From Paenibacillus mendelii (GTDB lineage Bacteria > Bacillota > Bacilli > Paenibacillales > Paenibacillaceae), in the NCBI RefSeq assembly GCF_024498075.1, contig NZ_JANHOF010000013.1, positions 1-64,000 on the forward strand: a stretch of DNA of 64,000 bases, read 5' to 3'. Each line of letters opens with the position of its first letter. Positions within the stretch are counted from its first letter, which is position 1. The translations under genes were made by a program, and so were the position numbers. Shown piece by piece: positions 1 to 8,517 of this stretch. Below the pieces are notes generated by a model, which had not been told where the DNA came from, made no database searches, and saw nothing but the letters and a program-made list of their open reading frames with translations.

Positions 1-62
1 ATGCGGACCCGCATGTACGGTGGTGTGAGAAGACGGGGGTTAGCCGCCCCCTCTTACTCGAT
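1..62 (+). mobile_element. 3' end of a group II intron (domains V-VI), truncated by the window edge
   Basis: The first bases carry the 3' half of a domain V-like hairpin (ATGCGG-ACCCGCAT followed by GTACGGT) and then GTGTGAGAAG. A GC-rich domain VI-like hairpin follows (GGGGG...CCCCC), ending in CTTACTCGAT. This order matches the 3' end of bacterial group II introns, which finish in an AY dinucleotide. The catalytic upstream domains and any reverse transcriptase/maturase lie left of the window. The boundary at base 62 is inferred from the ending, not proven. Confidence 0.75.
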
Positions 63-104
63 TGTGAAGGACAAGAAGGTTTAGGCATGTTAATTGTCAT
101 GTAA

Positions 105-2213
105 TTATGAAGAAGGAAGTAAGAGTGCGAACATCAGGGCAGCTAATTCCTGCTTATTCATGGCAGCTTTAGAGTTGAAATCGGTCACGCCGTTCTTGAC
201 CGTCACCTCGGGTCCATGAAGCTTCATATCAATGACCGTCTTGACCGCAGACTCTGCCCACTGCGCCGTTCCCGGCGCAAGCTTGACCTTGCTTTCCGAA
301 GCCTGGTGCCCAGAGAGCTGGAGAATACGCGCGATGATTACAGCGGATTCTTCACGGCTGATGGACCGGTCGGGCTCGAATGTGCCTTTGTTCGTTCCGG
401 TAATGACTCCGAGCTCCAGCGCACCTTGGATATCGCCCTTATACGGCGAATCTTCGATATCGCTAAACGCAGCGGGATTCGTGGATGGCGGTAAGCTGAG
501 TTCCACGGCGAGCGCGTGAATGAATTCCCCGCGGGTCACGGATTTAAGCGGTTCGAACGGCTTGCTTGAGTCATCCGTCAGCAGACCAAGCGACTGAAGG
601 TTGTGGATCGGCTTGGCGTAGGGATGGTCGGATGGAATGTCCGGGAACCCTTCCGAAGCCGGCATTTTGGCTGCATAACTGACAGGATTCGCATATTTAA
701 GATATGTTATATTCCCTTGCGCGTTCGCTTGGAAAGCAAGCGGCGCACCCGTGTCGTCGACGAACAGCAGGTCGTCGACCTGTGTTAGCTTATGCTGGCC
801 GGTAAGCCCGTTCTCTATCGTCAAGATACCTTCGGCCGATAGCGCGATACTCGACAGAATCGTTTCGGACCGTAAGTCGGCATACAGGCCTTCGAATTTG
901 GCCAGCTCGGATGCGGCCTGCGGTTTGTAGTCCGCTTCGCCGAACGTGTCCTTTTTGCCGGAGTAGTAGTGGTCCATGAATGCGGTGTACAGATCGTCCC
1001 GCAAATTCTGATTCGTATTATAGGTGATGAAGACGCCGGTCTTCTGATCAGGCAGCAGCCAGACGAGCGAGCTGAAGCCGAGGATATCGCCGCCCTTTAC
1101 AACGACATGCTGTCCGTTCGTTTTGCCCGGAACGAATGGGGCCTCGAAGCCATAGGTGGTGTCCGGCCATTGGCTGTGAATCGACGAATGATACGTGGAC
1201 ATTCCCTTGAGAGCCGCAGGCGACAAAATCACTTCCCCGGTCGGCGCCTTGCCTCCCGTCAAGAATGCGTTCATGAAGCGGGCCATATCACCAGCGGTGG
1301 AGATCATGCTTCCCTCGGGAAGATCGCTCGGAGACAACCGGTAGACCGGTATGGCATTACCTGCTGGATCATAAGCGGTCGCCAGGCGTTCCGCGAGCTT
1401 ATCTGTCATGCTGAAGCTGGAAGAGTCCATGCCCAAGGGCTTGAATATGTGCTTCTCTACATACTCGCTGAACTTCTCACCGCTTACTTGCTGGACAATA
1501 TAGCCTTGAAGCTCCGAGGCGAAATTATCGTACATGTAAGAGGTTCCCGGTTCGCGGACGACAGGCGGGAAGTTAGCGAATATGGCATCCTTCAAGGCAG
1601 TAGGGGTCTGAGAAGGATCGAACAGAAAATTATCCCCGGACGGGTCGCGAACCTCGAACCCGGTTGTATGTGTAAGAAGCATCTCGATCGTGACAGGCTT
1701 GTCGAAGGTGCTCTGTACCTTGTAACCGTCCAAATATTTCTCGATGTTGTCCTGCAGCGAAATCTTGCCTTGATCGACGAGCTGCATGATCGCAGCTGCG
1801 GTAAACACCTTGGATACCGATGCGATACGGAAAGCAGTCTGCTCATGATCGACTGGCGTATTGGATTCCGTGTCGGTCACGCCGTAGCCCTTGGATGCCA
1901 GCACTTTCCCGTCGCGGACGATGTTGACCGCTATTGCGCCGGCTTTGGCTTTCACGTCCGCTTTGGCGAACAGGGCATCGAGGAATGATTCAACTTCCTT
2001 CGCATCCTGCGGACCAGTTGTAAGCGCAGGCAGCGATACGGAGGCAGGAGCCTCGTAATTGATGATAGGAGCCTGGAAGGTCGAAAGTGCGGTGGAGCGC
2101 GAAAGGGCGGCCGGTGGTTCAGAGGCAAAAACGCTGGCTGGCAGCGTTAGACTCAGGGCGAGTACAGCGGTACAAATACGAGCCGTTCTTCGTGATCGTG
2201 TCAATTTCAACAT
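105..2213 (-). CDS. Secreted serine hydrolase (beta-lactamase/penicillin-binding-like) with C-terminal SLH domains
   Basis: This 702-residue exported protein starts with a signal peptide (residues 1-30). A class C beta-lactamase / D-alanyl-D-alanine carboxypeptidase-type domain follows at about 75-420. The serine motif S132-x-x-K135 and the Y228-D-N230 motif are both present, so it should be an active esterase, peptidase or amidase. The substrate cannot be told from sequence. A smaller beta-rich region follows. From about 523 to the end there are two clear S-layer-homology repeats and a weaker third, which in this family bind pyruvylated secondary cell-wall polymer. The protein is therefore probably surface-anchored. 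The start has GAGGAGG just upstream, and that Shine-Dalgarno is the end of the repeat element described next to it. Confidence 0.88.
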   Translation of the reverse strand: MLKLTRSRRTARICTAVLALSLTLPASVFASEPPAALSRSTALSTFQAPIINYEAPASVSLPALTTGPQDAKEVESFLDALFAKADVKAKAGAIAVNIVRDGKVLASKGYGVTDTESNTPVDHEQTAFRIASVSKVFTAAAIMQLVDQGKISLQDNIEKYLDGYKVQSTFDKPVTIEMLLTHTTGFEVRDPSGDNFLFDPSQTPTALKDAIFANFPPVVREPGTSYMYDNFASELQGYIVQQVSGEKFSEYVEKHIFKPLGMDSSSFSMTDKLAERLATAYDPAGNAIPVYRLSPSDLPEGSMISTAGDMARFMNAFLTGGKAPTGEVILSPAALKGMSTYHSSIHSQWPDTTYGFEAPFVPGKTNGQHVVVKGGDILGFSSLVWLLPDQKTGVFITYNTNQNLRDDLYTAFMDHYYSGKKDTFGEADYKPQAASELAKFEGLYADLRSETILSSIALSAEGILTIENGLTGQHKLTQVDDLLFVDDTGAPLAFQANAQGNITYLKYANPVSYAAKMPASEGFPDIPSDHPYAKPIHNLQSLGLLTDDSSKPFEPLKSVTRGEFIHALAVELSLPPSTNPAAFSDIEDSPYKGDIQGALELGVITGTNKGTFEPDRSISREESAVIIARILQLSGHQASESKVKLAPGTAQWAESAVKTVIDMKLHGPEVTVKNGVTDFNSKAAMNKQELAALMFALLLPSS

Positions 2214-2350
2214 GAAACCTCCTCAAAGTTTGTGAGCCATCCGCCTCCGAAGGGGCGGAATCGAGCAAGACTCTCGTCGAAAGCATAGGCTCAAAGTTTT
2301 GTGAGCCATCCGCCTCCGAAGGGGCGGAATCGAGCATGCTTCAATGGCTC
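2214..2350 (-). repeat. Two tandem copies of a ~66-69 bp hairpin repeat ending in the SD of the SLH hydrolase
   Basis: Read on the minus strand, two near-identical units occur. Each contains CTTGCTCGATTCCGCC or a close variant, a hairpin CCGCC-CCTTCGGA-GGCGG with a UUCG loop, and then CTCACAAACTTTGAG. The gene-proximal unit runs straight into GAGGAGG, the ribosome binding site. The same family occurs as five copies before ssuA at 36227-36554, also fused to the SD. Confidence 0.8.
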
Positions 2351-2579
2351 ATGAAAAGAATTGGCAAGTACAGCCAATTCTATTTTATACGAAGAATAGG
2401 CACATGTAACTGGACCTGGGGTTGGGTTTGGTGGCGAATGGTGACGATTGTATGCATCAATGAGGGGGCGCAAGCTAGGCGAACAAGATTGGAAAAGGGC
2501 ATCCTTTATGATTTCACGATATGATATAGTGAAGTAGAATCGGACATTTACTCATCTTGATATTAGGAGGATATTCAAT

Positions 2580-3344
2580 ATGATATCGATAGATTTAACG
2601 GGTAAAGTGGCGCTGATCACCGGGGCAACCGGCGATTTGGGACGCGTCATGGTACGGACGCTGGCGAAGGCTGGCGCCGATGTGGTCATCCATTATAATC
2701 AGAATGCGGCGAAAGCCGAGGAGCTGCAGGCTGAAGTTGAAGATATGGGCCGGCGCGCGATAATCGTTCAAGCGGACGTGACGAATGGCGAGTCGATCTA
2801 TGCGATGAAGGATGCTGTAACCGAACAGCTCGGAGCGGTTGATATCGTCGTGGCGAATGCGGTTATTCAATACCAATGGACCTCGATATTGGAGCAGTCT
2901 GTGGAGGATTACGCCAGTCAGTTCGAGTCCTGCGTGATGCAAAGCGTCTACTTGTCCAAAGCCTTCGCACCCGCAATGATTGAGCGCAAACGCGGCCGCT
3001 TTATCGGCATCAATACGGAATGCGCGATGCAGAACTTCGCGACCCAATCCGCTTACGTGGCGGGCAAACGCGGGATGGACGGGCTGTACCGGGTATTGGC
3101 CCGCGAGATCGGGGAGCATGGCATTACCGTTAACCAGGTTGCGCCAGGATGGACGATCAGCGACCGGGACCGCCAGAACAATACGGAGCGCAGCGAAGGA
3201 TATGAAAGCAAGGTACCGCTGAAGCGCCGCGGCACCGACCAAGAGATCGCTAACGTGGTTGCCTTTTTGGCATCAGACTTGTCCAGCTATATTACGGGCG
3301 CGTACATTCCGGTAAGTGGCGGCAACGTGATGCCAACGATTTAA
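2580..3344 (+). CDS. Short-chain dehydrogenase/reductase (SDR) family oxidoreductase
   Basis: A 254-residue single-domain SDR with a Rossmann fold. The cofactor motif TGATGDLG is at residues 14-21, and YVAGK supplies the catalytic Tyr and Lys. FabG-like features follow, including a C-terminal SGG. The residue 13 before the catalytic Tyr, normally Ser, is Thr here (INTECA stretch). That is uncommon but may still support catalysis. AGGAGG lies at the usual distance before the ATG. The gene stands alone and is followed by a terminator. Substrate is unknown; it is related to 3-oxoacyl-ACP reductase-like and glucose dehydrogenase-like SDRs. Confidence 0.88.
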   Translation: MISIDLTGKVALITGATGDLGRVMVRTLAKAGADVVIHYNQNAAKAEELQAEVEDMGRRAIIVQADVTNGESIYAMKDAVTEQLGAVDIVVANAVIQYQWTSILEQSVEDYASQFESCVMQSVYLSKAFAPAMIERKRGRFIGINTECAMQNFATQSAYVAGKRGMDGLYRVLAREIGEHGITVNQVAPGWTISDRDRQNNTERSEGYESKVPLKRRGTDQEIANVVAFLASDLSSYITGAYIPVSGGNVMPTI

Positions 3345-3383
3345 GGATCGCCTGCCACCTGATTAAATAGAATAATCATGCAG

Positions 3384-3415
3384 AAGCCGCGAATGAAGAT
3401 CTCCGCGGCTTTTTG
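3384..3415 (+). terminator. Rho-independent terminator of the SDR gene
   Basis: Stem AAGCCGCG / CGCGGCTT around a 12-nt loop, followed by a T-run, 40 nt after the SDR stop codon. Confidence 0.85.
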
Positions 3416-3559
3416 TATGTACGATAACGAAATTTACGCCCAAGGTTCACGAAGCGTTCATAGAAACAACCTCCAGCTAGCCCAATCGAGTCATACGGAA
3501 AGAGGACGATTGGGGTAAAATACAGATAAGCAGGAATGCAGCAGGAAGGAGCAAGTGCT

Positions 3560-3952
3560 ATGAAAAGCAAGCTTTTGGTCATCGTCACCATGGCGGTGTT
3601 GAGTCTAATGACGGGCTGTACGTCCGGAACTGGCGGACAAGGACAAGGACAAGATCCGGCTGCGGTCAAGATCGAGCTGATCAGCGATCCGTCTCCGGCG
3701 AGCGCCAAGCAGAATATGAAGCTGATCGCCCAAATTACGGGTCTGGAAACGTATAAGGATGCGAATGTTCAATTGGATGTCCGGAGAGAAAATAACGAGG
3801 GACTTCCCGAATTTCTAGAGACGCAGTCCGATGGGAAGGGGCGGTATTCCGCGGACACCATTTTCGAGAAACCGGGGAATTATGCCATCTACATTCATCT
3901 GTACCAAGGGGAGCTGCATATTACGAAGCAAAGGCCGCTTGAGGTCAAATAA
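3560..3952 (+). CDS. Small lipoprotein with YtkA-like domain
   Basis: A 130-residue protein with a signal peptide ending in a lipobox (LMTGC, Cys at residue 16), so it is probably anchored on the outer face of the membrane. A low-complexity GQGQGQ linker precedes a compact beta-sandwich region resembling the YtkA-like / FixH-type domain. Its role is not known. The ATG at 3560 is preferred over an in-frame ATG at 3536 because AGGAAGGA lies just upstream and the signal peptide begins there. The gene is monocistronic and convergent with the next. Confidence 0.75.
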   Translation: MKSKLLVIVTMAVLSLMTGCTSGTGGQGQGQDPAAVKIELISDPSPASAKQNMKLIAQITGLETYKDANVQLDVRRENNEGLPEFLETQSDGKGRYSADTIFEKPGNYAIYIHLYQGELHITKQRPLEVK

Positions 3953-4047
3953 GGCGATTGAAGCGGGATGTATCGCATTCATGAAGCCATGGCTATTCAG
4001 ACGGGTCAAGATAAATACGGGATAGTCTGCAGCAGCGCAAGAACGAA

Positions 4048-4104
4048 CAAAGAGACATGTAGCAGGAGGAGATGAAGCTGTTCCTTCTGACGCGTGTCTC
4101 TTTG
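4048..4104. terminator. Bidirectional hairpin between convergent genes
   Basis: Arms CAAAGAGACA and TGTCTCTTTG enclose a ~37-nt interior between the lipoprotein and the LRR-transglutaminase gene. The long loop makes it a weak terminator candidate. Confidence 0.5.
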
Positions 4105-4123
4105 ACGTTGCTTTAATATTTCT

Positions 4124-6478
4124 TCAATATTTCTTCAATGCGTAGGCTGGCGTAGGTGCCAAGTAATTATCCTTCGTTACCTTGCTGACGATGGTCCACG
4201 TCCCGCTCTTCGAACGTTCGAGAGTCAGCACGCGATACGTGCCGTCCGGAATCCGGTATGCTTTGATCGCAGTCGCTTTACCGTTCAACATATGCCCAGC
4301 TGCTGTGTAGCTGGTGAAGGTTCCGGTTCCCCCCTCGTTCTTCCATACATCCTGCCAAGCTATATCGGAGACAGCCTTCATGTCGGCATCGCTGAGCTGG
4401 AAGTAAAACTCCTTCAGTCCGTCCGGCGTTGGTTTCGGCGCATAGTACGTATGGCTGGATGCGAAGACGGCCGGATCGGGATTAAAATAACTCCGCGTTG
4501 GCGCCGATGTTTGTTTGCCGTCCGCATATTGCGCCGCATCCCAAGTCGTGTCGAGCACGATCCACTTGCCATCCACATAGGCCTGGTTCCACGCGTGGTA
4601 GTAATTCCGGTCGAAGAGCCAAGGGAGCACCTTATCCCATGTGCTGCCGAAACGGGCGATATGGCCGGTTACCACCTGTGTGGGTATTCCGGCTGCCCGC
4701 CCGAGCGCGGCGGTCAAATTCGAATAGCCGGCGCAGACCGCTTCTTTGCTGCGCATCACGCTGACAGCGTCCTGCGGCATATTCTTCGTTCCCTGCAAGG
4801 TCGCGTAGTCGTACTGAATGTTAGCTGCGACCCAGTCGTGAATCGCCTCCAATTTCTTCATATCCGTCGTGAGCCCGTTGGTGATCTCTTTCGCTAGCGC
4901 TTGTATGTCGGCATGATTCGATTGAATGCTCGTGGCGGGCTTCATGTTGTCGCTCACAGAAGGCTTCTCGTACTGAGCTGCATTGAACGTGAATGGCGTC
5001 TTCTCGATGTTGACCGTACCGGTTAGCTTATCGTACTTCGCGGATTCGGCGTAGAGCGCGAATACGATCTTTTCCTTCCGGACCTCAGTCGGGCTCATGT
5101 ATTGATACTTGCCATACGTATCCGCGTACTTGGTGAACAAGTAGCTGTACATGTCACTGTAGGTTTTCGCGTTCTGGAGTGCCGGCGCCTTGATGGTAAT
5201 CGTCACTTTCTTGCCTGGCTGCTCAAGCGTGGTCTCGGCTGCCTTCACAAGCTCATCGAACGTAGACACTGTTATAGCTGCAGGGTTCGTATAGCCCGGG
5301 TTGAAATCTTTATCCGTCAGGCCGCGGTATACGTCACGCAAGGGAGCATAGTTCTTAATCGCATTCCCTTTCAGACGGAGAGTCCTCAATTGGGTTAAAT
5401 GCTGCAGTGGCGTAATATCCTTGATCTGATTGTTAGAAAAATTGGCCTCGGCCAGCTGCGGCAATAATTCCATGCCGGTCAAATCGCGAATCGACTTGCC
5501 GGAAGCGTCCAGAGATAAGATCGCGCCAACGTCGGCTAAGGTCAGATCGCCCTGAGACTTATTCGCCGCCTTACGGACGGCTTCCTCCAGCCCTTTATCC
5601 GGGAAGCTTACCGTTTGCGTCAAATCCTTGTCCGTCAAGGTGAAGTCTTTGGTCGTCAGCTTCGATGTCATAGAATAGACGGGCAGCATGGACGCAATTG
5701 GGTTGGAGTTCAGGGTGAGCATATACAGGTTCGGAAACTTGGCGAGGAGCGAGATATCCTCGATCTTGTTCCATTCCAGCTGCAAGGCGAACAGCTGCGT
5801 CATGTTGGTGAGCGGCGTAATATCCGTAATCTTGTTGCTGCTCAGGTGAAGCGAGCGCAGCGGCAGCTTCGCCAGCGGCGAGATGTCTTCGATTTCATTC
5901 CAGCCAGCCTGAAGGAAGGTTAAGCCGGTCATGGTGGACAAGACGGAAATATCCTTCACTTTATTCCCAGTGAAGCTCAAGGAGGTTAGTTTGTTCAGCG
6001 GCTTCAGGAACGAAATATCGTCCATGTCGAGGTTGCTTAGAGACAGATCCTCCAGCCAGGTCATTCGCTGAACCTCGTAATAATTGGCCCCTTTGAGATT
6101 GGCGAAATAGACGTTCTTGAGCGATTTCATCTTGGTAATGGGGGTAATATCGGTAACGGGATTATCATAGAGCGCGAAGGTGGTAAGGCTCGTCAGCTGC
6201 TCGATCCCGTTCAGGCTTCGTATACCGGCATTATTATAGATGCGGAGATGCTGTAAGTTCTTCACATCGTTCTTGCGCAGTACGCCGTCTTTCTTATTGA
6301 TAGCGCCTCGGACGGAGGCTTCCAAATTGGGATCCGCGAATGTAAGGACCGCATTGTCCGTTTGTGGGGTGGAAGCGGCAGCCGCCTCAGCCGGGAGTGT
6401 AATAACGGGACTTGCCAGCAGCGAGGCAATCATTGTGCTGAGAATGATTTTTCGACAGATAAATGTGGTTTTCATCAA
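4124..6478 (-). CDS. Secreted leucine-rich-repeat protein with transglutaminase-like cysteine protease domain
   Basis: 784 residues with an N-terminal signal peptide (about 1-33). Internalin-type leucine-rich repeats occupy about 50-280 and again about 290-390, with the pattern LxxLxxLxLxxNxIxDIxPL. A linker follows. A transglutaminase-core domain (about 540-680) carries the catalytic triad Cys582 (VCAGYS), His628 (YYHAWN) and Asp643 (VLDTTWD). LRR plus transglutaminase suggests a secreted protein-binding peptidase or cross-linker. The C-terminal ~100 residues are uncharacterised. No SLH or LPXTG anchor is visible, so it is probably released. ATG with GGAGCAATTATTTG upstream. Confidence 0.85.
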   Translation of the reverse strand: MMKTTFICRKIILSTMIASLLASPVITLPAEAAAASTPQTDNAVLTFADPNLEASVRGAINKKDGVLRKNDVKNLQHLRIYNNAGIRSLNGIEQLTSLTTFALYDNPVTDITPITKMKSLKNVYFANLKGANYYEVQRMTWLEDLSLSNLDMDDISFLKPLNKLTSLSFTGNKVKDISVLSTMTGLTFLQAGWNEIEDISPLAKLPLRSLHLSSNKITDITPLTNMTQLFALQLEWNKIEDISLLAKFPNLYMLTLNSNPIASMLPVYSMTSKLTTKDFTLTDKDLTQTVSFPDKGLEEAVRKAANKSQGDLTLADVGAILSLDASGKSIRDLTGMELLPQLAEANFSNNQIKDITPLQHLTQLRTLRLKGNAIKNYAPLRDVYRGLTDKDFNPGYTNPAAITVSTFDELVKAAETTLEQPGKKVTITIKAPALQNAKTYSDMYSYLFTKYADTYGKYQYMSPTEVRKEKIVFALYAESAKYDKLTGTVNIEKTPFTFNAAQYEKPSVSDNMKPATSIQSNHADIQALAKEITNGLTTDMKKLEAIHDWVAANIQYDYATLQGTKNMPQDAVSVMRSKEAVCAGYSNLTAALGRAAGIPTQVVTGHIARFGSTWDKVLPWLFDRNYYHAWNQAYVDGKWIVLDTTWDAAQYADGKQTSAPTRSYFNPDPAVFASSHTYYAPKPTPDGLKEFYFQLSDADMKAVSDIAWQDVWKNEGGTGTFTSYTAAGHMLNGKATAIKAYRIPDGTYRVLTLERSKSGTWTIVSKVTKDNYLAPTPAYALKKY

Positions 6479-6672
6479 ATAATTGCTCCTTTTGACTTAA
6501 AAGTAATAGTCCAATTGTATCATGTTTTCCATAATTAGGGGTTATTTTTTGTGATTATGCTTTCGATATGGTTGCAGCGGGTAAAGATATATTTGTGCAA
6601 TAATGACAGTGATGCATCATAACTACTGGGTTATAATGGAATAAGTTTCATGGAAAAGGCGGTATTTGCTTC

Positions 6673-8154
6673 GTGAGTGATGTCGGTCGGTTTTTAAGCT
6701 CTTTCTTTGCCAATATCAGTATTCTGTTTCTGCTTATGTATGCAGCCAGTCTCATTTATAAATATGCCGCTTATCGGCTTTCCCCTCTATGGAAGGAAGT
6801 CCTCTTTATCGCACTTGCCATCATTAGCGGATGGACGACGATGCATTACGGATTCCGCTTTTCCGAAACGGTCATCTTCGATCTGCGGTTCCTGGCGGTT
6901 ATCATTGCGTCCATGATTGTACGGAACCCGTTATCGATCCTGACCATCGGGATCGGTCTTGGTCTTGCGCGCCTCAGTTTCGGCATCAACCAGGCGGCAG
7001 TGGTCGGTTGTACGAATGTCATCTTCATGAGTTTGTTATGTACGGCCATCATCGTGTGGGCGAAGCGGAAACAGGTCGGCTTCTATGCAAGAATGACCAT
7101 CGTAATCCTGGTGGTCAATACGATGAATGTGGTCTATATCGCGGCGTTCGGCGTCATTCCAACGAGAGAATACTTGCTCGAAATGGCGCCGGGCTCCCTG
7201 ATCATCAGCTTGGTGCTGAGCTTCCTGTACATGTTTATGCTGCGCGAGTTCATGATGGAGGCTAATCGGAAGCAGCAGCTGGAGTTATCGCATATCCGCT
7301 TGGAGGAGCAGTACCGTATTTCCGAGGAAAAAGGCGAAGAGCTGCGGCTTGCCAAGCAGAAGCTGGAAGAGAAGAACGAGCAGCTTGTCCTTGCCTCACA
7401 GTATAAATCCGAGTTTCTCGCTAACATGTCGCATGAGCTGCGTACCCCGCTGAATGCCATGCTGGTGCTCTCGCAAATATTGGAGGAGAACGCGGAGGGC
7501 CGGATGTCTGAAGAAGAAGTCCGTTATGCAGGCCTGATCCATACATCGGGCAAAGGGCTGCTTGGCCTAATTAATGAAGTGCTCGATCTGTCGAAGATCG
7601 AAGCCGGCCACATGGATGTCGAGCCGGAGGAGTTTAATGTGCGCGAGCTTCTGCAGCATATGGAGCAGACCTTTATGCCGCTGGCGCTGCAGAAAGGGAT
7701 CGCACTAAGGGTAACGTATCGCGACGAAATTCCGGAATATATGTATGCGGATCGCGTTCGCTTGCAGCAAATTATTCAGAATATGATGGCGAACGCGCTA
7801 AAGTTTACGGAGCAAGGAACGGTACATTTGTCCGCATATCCGGCAAGCAGCCCATCTCATGCCGAACACGGCAGCGATAAGCCGTATGAATGGCTGGCAT
7901 TCACGGTGGAAGACACGGGGATTGGAATTCCGGCGGAGAAGCAATCCATGATCTTCGAGGCATTCCATCAAGCGGACGGAACAACGAGCCGTAAGTACGG
8001 AGGCACAGGACTGGGTCTGTCGATCTCGAAGCAATTCGCTGCGCTGATGGGCGGATTTATTGAGCTGGAGAGTCATGTTGGCCAAGGAAGCCGCTTTACC
8101 CTCTACCTGCCTTGGCTGGTTCTGGCTAACGTTAACGACGCGAATAACTCCTAG
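6673..8154 (+). CDS. Membrane-bound sensor histidine kinase (5TMR-LYT type), orphan
   Basis: 493 residues, GTG start. Residues 1-195 hold about six hydrophobic helices resembling the 5TMR-LYT sensor module of LytS-like kinases. A coiled coil (about 205-245) leads to HisKA with phospho-acceptor His254 (SHELRTPLN). The HATPase domain follows, with N, G1 (DTGIGIP), F and G2 (GGTGLGLSISK) boxes. No response regulator or receiver domain is adjacent, so its partner must be encoded elsewhere. The signal sensed is unknown; relatives respond to envelope state or small molecules. A strong inverted-repeat terminator follows. Confidence 0.88.
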   Translation: MSDVGRFLSSFFANISILFLLMYAASLIYKYAAYRLSPLWKEVLFIALAIISGWTTMHYGFRFSETVIFDLRFLAVIIASMIVRNPLSILTIGIGLGLARLSFGINQAAVVGCTNVIFMSLLCTAIIVWAKRKQVGFYARMTIVILVVNTMNVVYIAAFGVIPTREYLLEMAPGSLIISLVLSFLYMFMLREFMMEANRKQQLELSHIRLEEQYRISEEKGEELRLAKQKLEEKNEQLVLASQYKSEFLANMSHELRTPLNAMLVLSQILEENAEGRMSEEEVRYAGLIHTSGKGLLGLINEVLDLSKIEAGHMDVEPEEFNVRELLQHMEQTFMPLALQKGIALRVTYRDEIPEYMYADRVRLQQIIQNMMANALKFTEQGTVHLSAYPASSPSHAEHGSDKPYEWLAFTVEDTGIGIPAEKQSMIFEAFHQADGTTSRKYGGTGLGLSISKQFAALMGGFIELESHVGQGSRFTLYLPWLVLANVNDANNS

Positions 8155-8162
8155 CCTAAAAC

Positions 8163-8191
8163 ATCAGCCCCGGCACGATGCCGGGGCTGAT
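8163..8191. terminator. Strong inverted repeat between convergent kinase and csbD genes
   Basis: Perfect 13-bp arms ATCAGCCCCGGCA / TGCCGGGGCTGAT with a 3-nt loop. The T-tract is weak on both sides (GTTTTAGG on the minus strand), so it may serve both convergent genes. Confidence 0.75.
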
Positions 8192-8213
8192 ACGCGATAT
8201 TATGATAATGGCA

Positions 8214-8402
8214 CTACTTGGATAGCTTTTCCTTTGCTTCGCCTACGTTTTCTTGGAATTCGCCTTTAAGCTTGTCTTTCTTTCCCTCGAATTGAAGCGA
8301 ATGGTTGCCGGTCGCATTGCCGACTTGGTCCTTCACTTCCCCTTTGAGCTTCGACACCTTGCCCTTCACTTTATCACTGAGACCGTCGTTATGTGCTGTC
8401 AT
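8214..8402 (-). CDS. csbD: CsbD family stress protein
   Basis: A 62-residue, highly charged protein of the CsbD family (general-stress proteins of unknown biochemical function). The repeated motif KVKGKVSKLKGEVKDQVGN / KKDKLKGEF is typical. The start at 8402 is chosen because AAAGGAG lies 8 nt upstream; a longer reading in the same frame would run through the promoter. A sigma-B-like promoter candidate precedes it. Cytosolic. Confidence 0.9.
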   Translation of the reverse strand: MTAHNDGLSDKVKGKVSKLKGEVKDQVGNATGNHSLQFEGKKDKLKGEFQENVGEAKEKLSK

Positions 8403-8439
8403 ATGAATCGCTCCTTTGGTAGTAAGGGTGTCCCTCTCT

Positions 8440-8465
8440 TTACCCTCCCGGGCCTCGCTGTAAAC
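8440..8465 (-). promoter_or_regulatory. Sigma-B-like promoter candidate for csbD
   Basis: On the minus strand GTTTAC and GGGTAA are separated by 14 nt, close to the B. subtilis sigma-B pattern GTTTAA-N12-15-GGGTAT. It sits about 40 nt before the csbD start. CsbD is a sigma-B regulon member in B. subtilis, which makes the match meaningful, but the sigma factor used here is not known. Confidence 0.5.
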
Positions 8466-8517
8466 GGGCGGCCGGGGATAGGGGGAGCGGGCAGCAGCTG
8501 CAAGACGGTCGCAGCGG

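Noticed and set aside
969..1988. 339-codon frame opposite the SLH hydrolase gene
   Set aside because: It is antisense to a well-supported gene with intact motifs and has no ribosome binding site or recognisable domain.
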